DNA from: a virus
Strand: one strand, 5' to 3'
IMG/VR virus record: IMGVR_UViG_3300003690_000070
Span: 1-28,755 of that record
Length of the DNA: 28,755 nucleotides
Of this stretch, positions 4,677-11,619 are shown piece after piece. The notes beneath the pieces are model-generated. The model was not told the origin of the DNA, made no database searches, and was given only the letters and a program-made list of their open reading frames with translations. How positions within the stretch are numbered: position 1 is the stretch's first letter; each line of letters opens with the position of its first letter. A program made the translations under genes and the position numbers.

Positions 4677-4908
4677 TCTCGTCTGGCCTCCTTAGCCTTG
4701 TGATAGACTTGGTCTCGCCAGGGAGCCCGTCCGTTGTTTCGGGAGCGTGGGAGCGGGGTTAGCGGGCTCCCTGGCTCTGTGATAGGATAGGCTCGCAGGG
4801 CCTCCTGGGTAGCTTCTCTCCAGTCTCCGCCCGGTAGTCCCTGCGTTATGGTGGGGGCTGGCCGGCTAGACACCATTGGCCCCCTCTGCTATCTCTCCGT
4901 GGTATAAT
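4669..4908 (+). promoter_or_regulatory. array of four extended -10-like boxes in a gene-free stretch
   Basis: Nine-base boxes of the form TGN-TAnnnT occur at 4669-4677 (TGGTATGAT), 4701-4709 (TGATAGACT), 4780-4788 (TGATAGGAT) and 4900-4908 (TGGTATAAT). Each is preceded by a CTCT/CTTG-like base run, and three are followed by GGTCTCG/GGCTCG-type sequence. The last is a perfect extended -10; convincing -35 boxes are absent. They lie just ahead of the DUF3008-like gene and the large terminase, so they may be tandem promoters or promoter duplications. I see no convincing gene from 4677 to 4985. Confidence 0.5.
4717..4775. repeat. 13-bp perfect inverted repeat
   Basis: GCCAGGGAGCCCG at 4717-4729 pairs perfectly with CGGGCTCCCTGGC at 4763-4775 around a 33-base G-rich loop. 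It lies between the second and third extended -10 boxes, so it could be an operator, an RNA switch or a DNA-packaging signal near the terminase. Confidence 0.6.
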
Positions 4909-4950
4909 TGGTATGTCCTATGCACAGTGGTAGAGAGGTCTCTCACGATG

Positions 4951-4980
4951 GCCCCTGCTTTACGCGGGGGCTTTCGTGTT
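4951..4980 (+). terminator. intrinsic terminator-like hairpin upstream of the large terminase
   Basis: GCCCCTGC (4951-4958) pairs with GCGGGGGC (4964-4971) around TTTAC, with one U-G pair, and is followed by TTTCGTGTT. With the extended -10 box at 4900-4908 it delimits a transcript of about 60 bases. That RNA would also include GAGAG-GT-CTCTC at 4933-4944. Confidence 0.55.
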
Positions 4981-4985
4981 CTAAG

Positions 4986-5090
4986 ATGGCGGATGTAGTG
5001 GCGGCTACGAAATGCACTGGTGCGCTGTACCCTGTGCTATACCAGAGTGATCCGCTCTGGCGATTCGTCTGGTGGGGGACGGTGAGATGA
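4986..5090 (+). CDS. possible 34-aa peptide before the DUF3008-like gene
   Basis: An ATG just after the terminator-like hairpin opens MADVVAATKCTGALYPVLYQ, ending WRFVWWGTVR at a TGA that overlaps the next ATG. No clear ribosome-binding site is present. The stop/start overlap suggests translational coupling, but the peptide is not recognised and may not be real. Confidence 0.3.
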   Translation: MADVVAATKCTGALYPVLYQSDPLWRFVWWGTVR

Positions 5091-5227
5091 GCCCGGCCAA
5101 GACCAAAAAGCAACAACGTTTCTTCGGCTCTGATCTGCGAAGAAAGCGGGCTGGCAAGAAGACTCGTACTGGCATGAGCGAAGCCAAGATCAGGGAACAC
5201 GCGCGAAAGCCCAGAGGCAGTAAATGA
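5087..5227 (+). CDS. small basic protein, DUF3008-like (46 aa)
   Basis: The frame reads MSPAKTKKQQRFFGSDLRRK, then TRTGMSEAKIREHARKPRGS. This matches the short basic phage proteins with a QQRFFG-type opening and a later MSEAKLREHA-type helix, as in DUF3008. They are very often next to terminase genes and have no defined biochemical role. The start overlaps the preceding TGA and the stop overlaps the ATG of the large terminase (AAATGA), so it is tightly coupled to packaging gene expression. Confidence 0.75.
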   Translation: MSPAKTKKQQRFFGSDLRRKRAGKKTRTGMSEAKIREHARKPRGSK

Positions 5228-6630
5228 CCTCTGCCGTTGATACCGACGTTGACATCATCTTCGAGCAGATCGGGTTCGAGCCGAACTCGCAGTATCAGAA
5301 GGACATCCTGGAGGCCATACATCGGTTCCTTCTGGTCACGGGCGGCGCACGTGGTGGCAAGTCGGTTGTCGCTTCAAAGGTGTTTCAGAAACGGTGGCCG
5401 AAGGACATGGAGAACAACCCTCTGGACGGCCAGGGGGACGGTGATCCCATGCTCTACTGGCTTATCGGCGAGTCGTACGCTGAGACCGAGAAGGAGTTCT
5501 CCTATATCTCGGACGACTTACAGCGTATCTTTGGCGGAGGTTCCGTGAAGACCTCCAAGCGTATAGACCCTGGCGAGGTTGTCATGAGGTTGCCTGGTGA
5601 ACGGCATCCTCGGCTCAAGATCGAGACGAAGAGCGCCAGAGATATACGGAAGATGTCTAAAGATGCGCCCCACGGCATTATCGTCTGTGAGGCGGGGCAG
5701 GTAGACTTTGTCGTCCTTGAGCGGACGCAGGAGCGACTGGTTGAGAAGAACGGCTGGGCGCTGCTGATTGGCACCATGGAGGCCAGTGTGGGCTGGTTTC
5801 CGTCTCTTGCACCCCAGTGGGCTAGCGGAGTCGATGACCGCAAGAGCTTCCGGCTGCCGATGTACGCCAACACGACTATATTCCCCGGTGGGCGGAACGA
5901 CCCCAAGATTCTAGAGCTGATACGCACATCTTCGGACGAGTTCATCAGCGAGCGCATCGAGGGTATTCCGGTTCCACCGAGGGGACTCGTATTCCCGGAG
6001 TTTCGGGCCGACATACACATCCAGAAATGCCAGCAGGTCAAAGGGGAGCCGGTCTACATCTGGGTGGACCCTGGCTACTCAGGCAGCTACTACGCCGTCG
6101 TGGTGGCGAACGTCATCGACGGCCAGGTGCGTATCTTCGATGAAATCTACCTAAAGGGGAAGATCACCGACGAGATATGCGACATCGTCATGGGGAAGGA
6201 CTGGTGGAAGGAGCCCGCCAAATACGGTGTGGCCGACATCGCCGTTCACCAGCACCAGGGGATGCCCGCCATGTACCAGGTATGGCTCAGCAAGACCGGC
6301 CTGCACATGGCGACACGGAAGGTTGGCATTCCAGAGGGCATCGAACGGATGAAGTCCTTCCTGAAGATCGACCCTGAGACCCACGGGCCGAGAATGATTA
6401 TCGACCCGTCCTGCCGCGGGCTGATCTCCGAGTTCGGGGCCGCGCCTAACCCCGACGATGGGCAATTGCGGGCCTACCGCTGGGGCACGGACAGAGAAGG
6501 CAACGTGGTGGGCACGAGGCCCAAGGACGCCTTTAACGACGCTTTGAAAGCCGTTACCTATGGATTAGTCGATAGATTTGGCTTTTCCCATAGCACTACT
6601 CGTAAGAAAATACCTGTAAAACGATGGTAG
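5224..6630 (+). CDS. terL: terminase large subunit (468 aa)
   Basis: The large terminase is the ATP-driven packaging motor with a C-terminal RNase H-like nuclease. Walker A is GGARGGKS at residues 40-47. The expected Walker B position reads HGIIVCEAGQ (C155-E156), with Cys where Asp is usual but the catalytic Glu kept. The nuclease domain opens at VYIWVDPGYSGSYYAVV (Asp282), and its last acidic pair is in PKDAFNDALKAV (Asp435, Asp439). The length fits. The ATG overlaps the stop of the DUF3008-like gene. The C-terminus RKKIPVKRW closely resembles the end of the next small protein. GC content drops near the 3' end. Confidence 0.93.
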   Translation: MTSAVDTDVDIIFEQIGFEPNSQYQKDILEAIHRFLLVTGGARGGKSVVASKVFQKRWPKDMENNPLDGQGDGDPMLYWLIGESYAETEKEFSYISDDLQRIFGGGSVKTSKRIDPGEVVMRLPGERHPRLKIETKSARDIRKMSKDAPHGIIVCEAGQVDFVVLERTQERLVEKNGWALLIGTMEASVGWFPSLAPQWASGVDDRKSFRLPMYANTTIFPGGRNDPKILELIRTSSDEFISERIEGIPVPPRGLVFPEFRADIHIQKCQQVKGEPVYIWVDPGYSGSYYAVVVANVIDGQVRIFDEIYLKGKITDEICDIVMGKDWWKEPAKYGVADIAVHQHQGMPAMYQVWLSKTGLHMATRKVGIPEGIERMKSFLKIDPETHGPRMIIDPSCRGLISEFGAAPNPDDGQLRAYRWGTDREGNVVGTRPKDAFNDALKAVTYGLVDRFGFSHSTTRKKIPVKRW

Positions 6631-6764
6631 CGCCTGCCAACCTCTTTGCTGACAGGGTCATCGTGTGGACTGTCGACTCAGAGTATATTCTTAGATTGCG
6701 TCTCCCCCTCTGGCGACGTATTTTGAACGTCATCAGGAAGAAGATTTCGGTGAAACTATGGTAA
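6624..6764 (+). CDS. 46-aa protein sharing the large-terminase C-terminal tail
   Basis: The ATG overlaps the terL stop (ATGGTAG). The protein starts MVAPANLFADRVIVWTVDSE and ends RRILNVIRKKISVKLW. Its last ten residues match the terL ending RKKIPVKRW in pattern, and both coding ends are RKKI-x-VK-x-W followed at once by a stop. It could present the same peptide to the portal or another partner, or reflect duplication of the terL 3' end. A 14-residue hydrophobic/basic stretch (YILRLRLPLW) might lie on a membrane. Otherwise not recognised. Confidence 0.55.
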   Translation: MVAPANLFADRVIVWTVDSEYILRLRLPLWRRILNVIRKKISVKLW

Positions 6765-7453
6765 TTACACGTCTGCCAATGAACAAAGAAGAGGCAGCCC
6801 AATTGACGGACCAGATAAAGGCGTCCGTCGAAGACCTATGGGAGCTTCTGACCGAGGCCTACGACCGCAAGGCGTGGAAGGCCCTGGGCTACAAGTCTTG
6901 GAAGGGCTACATCGATAAAGAGTTCAAGATGTCTGAAAGCTATTCTTATCGGCTACTTGATCGCGGCAAGGTTATCAAAGCGCTTGAATCTGCTGCAAAG
7001 GACTCGCCCATGGGCGAGTCCACAGCTTCAGAGATCACCGAACGCCAGGCGCGAAAGATTAAACCCCGACTAGAAGAAGTGGCCGAAGCTGTTGAGGCGA
7101 AGGTAGCCGAGGGCGTCGAGCCGCACGAGGCGATACGCGAGGTGGTGGAGAAGCTTGACGAGCCCATTCTTGAGCCGATTGTGGTAAATGGCAAAGCCTA
7201 CGTTACCGGCGAGGCTGTTGCCGCCGCTGTCAAGAAAGGCAAGGAGACGGACTCTACCGTGCCGCTGAACACCGCTATACTCAACATCCGCATCGCCCAG
7301 AATAACTCCAGCATCGCGGACCTGGTACAAGACCTTGGTCCCGAGATCGGTGCCCATGTTATATCGGAGTTGACCGACTGCCTTCCTTATCTCCGCGATG
7401 TGCTTCAAGGGGTCATCGAACGATACGCTTTCCAGGAGGCTCAACGTGGCTAG
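6758..7453 (+). CDS. ParB/HTH-like DNA-binding protein (231 aa)
   Basis: Residues about 10-65 (LWELLTEAYDRKAWKALGYK, then SWKGYIDKEFKMSESYSYRL and LLDRGKVIKALE) match an HTH segment found in phage and plasmid ParB-like or replication-associated proteins. This is followed by a charged helical middle (RQARKIKPRLEEVAEAVEA) and a C-terminal part ending in helices. It probably binds DNA. An in-frame ATG seven codons later is an alternative start. A 22-bp perfect palindrome lies in its own coding sequence, just after the HTH part (7000-7021). Its position next to terL suggests a packaging or late regulatory role, by inference. Confidence 0.6.
   Translation: MVITRLPMNKEEAAQLTDQIKASVEDLWELLTEAYDRKAWKALGYKSWKGYIDKEFKMSESYSYRLLDRGKVIKALESAAKDSPMGESTASEITERQARKIKPRLEEVAEAVEAKVAEGVEPHEAIREVVEKLDEPILEPIVVNGKAYVTGEAVAAAVKKGKETDSTVPLNTAILNIRIAQNNSSIADLVQDLGPEIGAHVISELTDCLPYLRDVLQGVIERYAFQEAQRG
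7000..7021. repeat. 22-bp perfect palindrome inside the DNA-binding protein gene
   Basis: GGACTCGCCC at 7000-7009, the centre AT and GGGCGAGTCC at 7012-7021 read the same on both strands across all 22 bases. It encodes residues KDSPMGES at the end of the HTH part. Such a palindrome is the form expected of a binding site for a dimeric protein. Confidence 0.7.
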
Positions 7454-7913
7454 AAAGAATCTATTCGCTCAGAAGATAGACCCGTTGGTACAAAAGGCGG
7501 TCGTGTCTTACAAACGTGCCTTTACCAAGGAGCAGATCGTTGACAAGGTTCTCTTGGTTCCTGACGTTAGCCACCTTATAGTTGCAAGCTATAGCCTTGG
7601 GCGTACCTGGGACCTAACCCTGATCGTCAAGCAGGCGGTGCTGGACAGGGTAAACGCTGAACTGCGACGTAAGAGGAAAAGCCCCAAACTGGGCGTATCG
7701 TTGCGGGTATACGAGAACTATGGGCTGGGCGCTAGCGGCGCACGGCGCTGGCAACGCTTCGATGTGATGAACCTAGCTGAGTTGCAGCTTTGCATCGACT
7801 GGCGAGTGCAGAACATTACAGCCAACATGGAAGTCGTTGCGGCGTACAATGATATCAAGGCCATGATGCTTGAGGGTGAGTACCAGACTATAGGGCAAGC
7901 TTTGGTGGTCTAG
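7446..7913 (+). CDS. phage protein of unknown function (155 aa)
   Basis: The GTG at 7446 is chosen because AGGAGG lies eight bases upstream. It starts MARKNLFAQKIDPLVQKAVV and overlaps the end of the previous gene by eight bases. Recognisable blocks are SLRVYENYGLGASGARRW and NLAELQLCIDWRVQNITAN, with a helical end IKAMMLEGEYQTIGQ. I do not recognise a domain. Its place between a terL-proximal gene and the portal suggests a packaging or head function. Confidence 0.6.
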   Translation: MARKNLFAQKIDPLVQKAVVSYKRAFTKEQIVDKVLLVPDVSHLIVASYSLGRTWDLTLIVKQAVLDRVNAELRRKRKSPKLGVSLRVYENYGLGASGARRWQRFDVMNLAELQLCIDWRVQNITANMEVVAAYNDIKAMMLEGEYQTIGQALVV

Positions 7914-7982
7914 CCGTGCTAAGATACGTCCGAAGTTGATAATTCTAGCAGTGCCCGAAATAGTGGCCGTGACGAGACGTTC
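7914..7982 (+). promoter_or_regulatory. portal leader with facing extended -10-like boxes
   Basis: TGCTAAGAT on the plus strand (7917-7925) faces TGCTAGAAT on the minus strand (7942-7950), giving an inverted TGCTA/TAGCA pair. The plus-strand box could drive the portal gene at 7983, which has no strong Shine-Dalgarno sequence. The same TGCTA-n-n-AT form occurs at 927, 2358 and 2575. Confidence 0.35.
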
Positions 7983-9860
7983 ATGGCCGACCTGCGTAAG
8001 CCTGAAGACATAATCGCCGCCGTCGAGGTGGAGCACGGGCGCACGTCTAGGCTACGCGACCGCTTCGAGGAAGACTTCGCTCTCTACCGGCTCGAACCCT
8101 TCAAGGGCATCGACCAGGAGAACGAGTCCGATACCGAAGAGGGCTACGCCCACTATACCTCCAACGAGCCCCAGACCTTTGCCGACAAGATAATCACCTT
8201 CACCGTCGATTCCAAGATGCTGCTCCGCATCCGGCATCCCGATCTGGAAGAAGAGCAGCGGAAGATCGACGAGGCGAAGGAAAAGTTCATGTTCGGCATC
8301 CTGCGCGCGGGCGACGAGCGGCTGACGCAGCTCATGAAGCTCGAGCTCCGCGCCGAACTTGCATTCCACGCCGCCATACGAGGCTTCCTGTTCGGTCGGG
8401 CCATGCTGGTCAAACGCGCCGACGGCAGCACCTTCGTTGATATCACTCCTTGGGACCCGCTGAATACCTACTGGTCGATGAACGGGGAAGGGCTCGACTG
8501 GGCCTGCTACAAAATTAGGAAGACCCGCAAGGAGATACGGGCGCAGTACCCCAAAGTTGATCTGTCTGATCTCTCAGTCGTTTCCGAAGAGGACGACGAC
8601 GGGATCGACACCTACGACTTCTACGACGGCGAGATCAACACCGTCGTCATGGCGGACAGGGTGCTGAAGCCGCCCACACCCCACGGCAGCCCACGCGTGC
8701 CCGTCTTCTACAAAGTGGTGGGGGCAGTACCGCTGATCCAGTCGGAGAAGGCCGACGACACAATACGCGATTGGGGCGAGTCGGTCTACAAGGCTGGCCG
8801 CAGGGTCTACGACGACTACCAGCAGATGATGAGCATCATGGTGGAGCTGGCTGGTCGGTCTCGGAACCCGACCGTCATCGTGGAAAGCCCCGACGGCACC
8901 AAGACCCTTGCCGAAGACCCGCGTATTTCAGGCAGCGAAGTGTCTCTGGCGGAGGGAGAGAAGATAACCTATCTGGAGTTGCTGCGTACCGCCCCTGACC
9001 TCGCGCCCTTCCTGGCAATGATAAGCGGTGAGATGCAGCGTGGGGCGCTACCCCACACGGCGTTCGGCGAGCTCCCCTTCCAGCTCTCCGGCTTTGCCAT
9101 ACAGACCCTTCGACAGGGGATCGAGACCGTCCTGACGCCGCGACTGAGGGCCGTGGAGGACGCCATACGGCAGATATGCCGACTTGTGAGCGACCAGTAT
9201 GCTACTGGCTCTTTTGACGACATGGAGTTCAGTGGGTACGACCGCAACCGCACCTATTTCCGAGAGACCATAGACCCACAGACCATCAGTCGGGGCGGAG
9301 ATATCCAGGTAAGGCTGGTCTCGATATTGCCGCAGGACGATCTGCAAAAGACCGCGTTGGCACAGCAGCTTCGAGCCCCAGGAGTCAGTGGCGTGCCCCT
9401 GGTGGACGACCGCTACATTCGTGAGGAGATTCTATTCATCCAGGACATCGACAGCCTGGATGCTCGGGTTAAGGAGCAGCAGGGGGAGGAGATCATCCCC
9501 GAAGCCAAGCTCTGGACCCTGATGGTCGCCATGGAGGAGACGGGGCGGGTAGAATTAGCCGGCATGTACTTCGTGCAACTCATTGACCTATATATTCAGA
9601 AGAACATCGCACGGCAGCAGACTGGCTTGCCGCCCCAGCCGTTGCCGCAGGGCTTGCAGAGTAGGATGAACGGCCAACAGGGTGGCGGGCAGAACGGCCT
9701 CGCACCGAATGTGCTGCCCAGTCAGTTCACCGGCAACGGTGCGAATCCAGCGGACCTATCGAACCCAGGCCCGCAACAGCCGCCGGGAACGCCCAGGCCG
9801 GGCGCGCAGTCGGAAGCAACAAGGCTTAGTCAGATCGGCCTCGTAGGGCCGGGAGGATAA
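7983..9860 (+). CDS. portal protein (625 aa)
   Basis: The portal forms the dodecameric ring through which DNA enters and leaves the head. The start MADLRKPEDIIAAVEVEHGR with FEEDFALYRLEPFKG resembles portals of short-tailed and related phages. The middle has WDPLNTYWSMNGEGLDW and YDDYQQMMSIMVELAGRSRN. The clip/crown-side helices include LSGFAIQTLRQGIETVLTPR and AVEDAIRQICRLVSDQY. The last 80 residues are Gln/Pro/Gly-rich and probably disordered. Length fits a large portal. It follows the terminase genes in the usual order and is two bases from the next gene. Confidence 0.8.
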   Translation: MADLRKPEDIIAAVEVEHGRTSRLRDRFEEDFALYRLEPFKGIDQENESDTEEGYAHYTSNEPQTFADKIITFTVDSKMLLRIRHPDLEEEQRKIDEAKEKFMFGILRAGDERLTQLMKLELRAELAFHAAIRGFLFGRAMLVKRADGSTFVDITPWDPLNTYWSMNGEGLDWACYKIRKTRKEIRAQYPKVDLSDLSVVSEEDDDGIDTYDFYDGEINTVVMADRVLKPPTPHGSPRVPVFYKVVGAVPLIQSEKADDTIRDWGESVYKAGRRVYDDYQQMMSIMVELAGRSRNPTVIVESPDGTKTLAEDPRISGSEVSLAEGEKITYLELLRTAPDLAPFLAMISGEMQRGALPHTAFGELPFQLSGFAIQTLRQGIETVLTPRLRAVEDAIRQICRLVSDQYATGSFDDMEFSGYDRNRTYFRETIDPQTISRGGDIQVRLVSILPQDDLQKTALAQQLRAPGVSGVPLVDDRYIREEILFIQDIDSLDARVKEQQGEEIIPEAKLWTLMVAMEETGRVELAGMYFVQLIDLYIQKNIARQQTGLPPQPLPQGLQSRMNGQQGGGQNGLAPNVLPSQFTGNGANPADLSNPGPQQPPGTPRPGAQSEATRLSQIGLVGPGG

Positions 9861-9862
9861 CG

Positions 9863-10639
9863 ATGCCGCAGGAAATTATCAACCTGCTGAACGCGGGCGC
9901 AATAGATATTGAAGAGGCGTTTAAGCGCCTACAGGAATATTATATCGAGAATGAGCTTCCCAATCCAGGCATCACCGCCGCGACGACTCTGAATAACAAC
10001 GCAAGGGCTCAGGGGCAGAGTAACCCGCCGTTCCCTGACGTGCCTTCGCCGTCCCCTTCGTTCCTAGATGTGCCTGCGATGCCCGTTCCTGCACGTGGGG
10101 CACCTCCAGGGGCGACTTTGGGGCAGAGGACCGATCCTAGCGTAATTGACTTGCCTACTATCCAGCAGCCCAGCCAGCAGGACGTATTCCGGCGCTTTGT
10201 GGCGAACATGTTCGCAGGGCAGGCGCCAGGGTTGGGGAGGGCGGCTACGAACCTTTTGCCCCTGGCCAGCGCTCAGTTTGCACTTCAGCAGCCCAGGTAC
10301 GAGAAGGACTTTGCGGGTGGTCCATTCGCCCAGTTTCTCGGTTCTCGTCAAGCGCTCATGGGGCCAGAGTTGCAGGCCAGGCTTGGGCAGCTTGCGGGCG
10401 GCCTTCAGCAGGAGGCTGGAGCGGGGATTCCGTTTACAGAGCCGGCCCTTCAGACGTTGACTGGTCGTTTCCTTGAGCCAGAGTCCGCTTTCTCGGCGTT
10501 CTCGCTTCCGAGTAGGCAGCAAACTTCACCTGCATTTAGGGGCTACTTGGAGGCAGCACAGAAGCGGGCCTTTGACCGCTTCCTGGGGACGAATCCGAAC
10601 GCGACCGCGCTGGATGTGGCAAGACTGTTTGGCTTCTAG
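9863..10639 (+). CDS. Pro/Gln-rich phage structural protein, unknown (258 aa)
   Basis: Not recognised. After a short helical start (MPQEIINLLNAGAIDIEEAF), residues 50-120 are Pro/Ser-rich (PSPSFLDVPAMPVPARGAPP). The rest is Gln/Leu/Ala/Phe-rich with repeated LGxxLxxGL-like segments. Position directly after the portal and before an internal-protein-like giant gene suggests a virion or assembly component. No membrane segment or enzyme motif is visible. Confidence 0.65.
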   Translation: MPQEIINLLNAGAIDIEEAFKRLQEYYIENELPNPGITAATTLNNNARAQGQSNPPFPDVPSPSPSFLDVPAMPVPARGAPPGATLGQRTDPSVIDLPTIQQPSQQDVFRRFVANMFAGQAPGLGRAATNLLPLASAQFALQQPRYEKDFAGGPFAQFLGSRQALMGPELQARLGQLAGGLQQEAGAGIPFTEPALQTLTGRFLEPESAFSAFSLPSRQQTSPAFRGYLEAAQKRAFDRFLGTNPNATALDVARLFGF

Positions 10640-10648
10640 GAGGCTGAC

Positions 10649-10990
10649 ATGACACAGCAGTTCCCTGGATTCATTGACCCACAGGATATACTGGGCGAAT
10701 CGCCTGAACTGACCTTCTTCTCGTTTCAGGACCAGTTTGGGGGGCAGGGCAGCCCTGGCGGTGGAGGGCAGAACCAGCGCAACTTCTTCCGGGGTCAGTT
10801 TCGCAACTTCTTCAACGAATTCCTCGGCATTCGTGGGCAGGGACTACGGGAGGGGCGGTTTCCAACCGACACTTTCCAGGACTTCATGGGCGGCATTGAC
10901 TTTGGGCAACGATTTGCTCAAATTGCGCCGTCTCTAAGAGGGGCAGGCACGGCCCAATTTGCGCCGTCTACACGGTTTCTTCAGTTCTGA
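10649..10990 (+). CDS. Gly/Phe/Gln-rich small phage protein (113 aa)
   Basis: AGGAGG lies a few bases before the ATG. The sequence is rich in Phe, Gly, Gln and Asn (FFSFQDQFGGQGSPGGGGQN) and ends with two related short segments, AQIAPSL and AQFAPST. It looks low-complexity and structural. Its TGA overlaps the ATG of the HNH gene (TGATG). Function unknown. Confidence 0.6.
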   Translation: MTQQFPGFIDPQDILGESPELTFFSFQDQFGGQGSPGGGGQNQRNFFRGQFRNFFNEFLGIRGQGLREGRFPTDTFQDFMGGIDFGQRFAQIAPSLRGAGTAQFAPSTRFLQF

Positions 10991-11619
10991 TGGCCACCGC
11001 TGAATATCATCGCGAGTGGAGGCGTATGAATCGGGAACGTCACCTTGAAGTACGCCGTGCTCATCGTGTACGTAATCGGGAGAAGTTAATCGCTCAGTCG
11101 CGCACGCTTTATCAGGATGGAGGGCTTGAACGTGCTCGCAACTATAGAGAAGATCATCGCGAGGCCGTTAATGCCCAAGCCCGTGCGGGATACGCGGCTA
11201 ATCGAGAAGCCCAAAAGGCTCGAATGAAGAAATGGCGCTCTGAAAATAAAGAACTTGCCCGTGAGTTGACTCTCCGGTGGGAGAAAGCCAACCCTGAAAA
11301 AGCGCGGGCGGTCCGTCAGTCATGGAGGGAGCGTAACCGAGATCGCTTCAATGCAATTGGACATCGATACCGTGCTCGTAAACGTGGACTTGCTAGCACT
11401 TTAACCCCTGAGCAATGGGGGGCCATCAAACAGGCATATGGGCATTGCTGCGCATATTGTGGTGGCAAACCCAAGGTATTAGCACAAGATCATGTAGTGC
11501 CTGTTAGCAAAGGTGGTGGCTACACTCCGGATAATATTGTCCCTGCCTGTTCTGTCTGCAACGGGTCCAAGGGGAACCGGCCTCCGTCGATTATCCCTTC
11601 TCTTCGGTTGATGGTTTAG
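10990..11619 (+). CDS. HNH endonuclease (209 aa)
   Basis: The C-terminal HNH fold is plain: CAYC at 154-157, DHVVPVSKGGGYTPDNIVPA with the His-Asp metal-site pair near 167-168, and CSVCNGSKGNR. Four Cys would hold a structural zinc. The first 130 residues are a long Arg/Glu-rich helical region with repeated RxNRExxxA-like units, as in free-standing phage HNH proteins. Such enzymes often act as homing endonucleases, and this one sits as a clean cassette between structural genes. Codon use is more AT-rich than in the neighbours. A packaging-associated HNH nuclease is the alternative, but those usually lie next to terL. Confidence 0.88.
   Translation: MATAEYHREWRRMNRERHLEVRRAHRVRNREKLIAQSRTLYQDGGLERARNYREDHREAVNAQARAGYAANREAQKARMKKWRSENKELARELTLRWEKANPEKARAVRQSWRERNRDRFNAIGHRYRARKRGLASTLTPEQWGAIKQAYGHCCAYCGGKPKVLAQDHVVPVSKGGGYTPDNIVPACSVCNGSKGNRPPSIIPSLRLMV

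Noticed and set aside
4619-4876. Minus-strand open frame of 85 codons over the promoter-like array
   Set aside because: Low-complexity Arg/Pro/Ala sequence with no start signal. The repeats and inverted repeat explain the stretch better.
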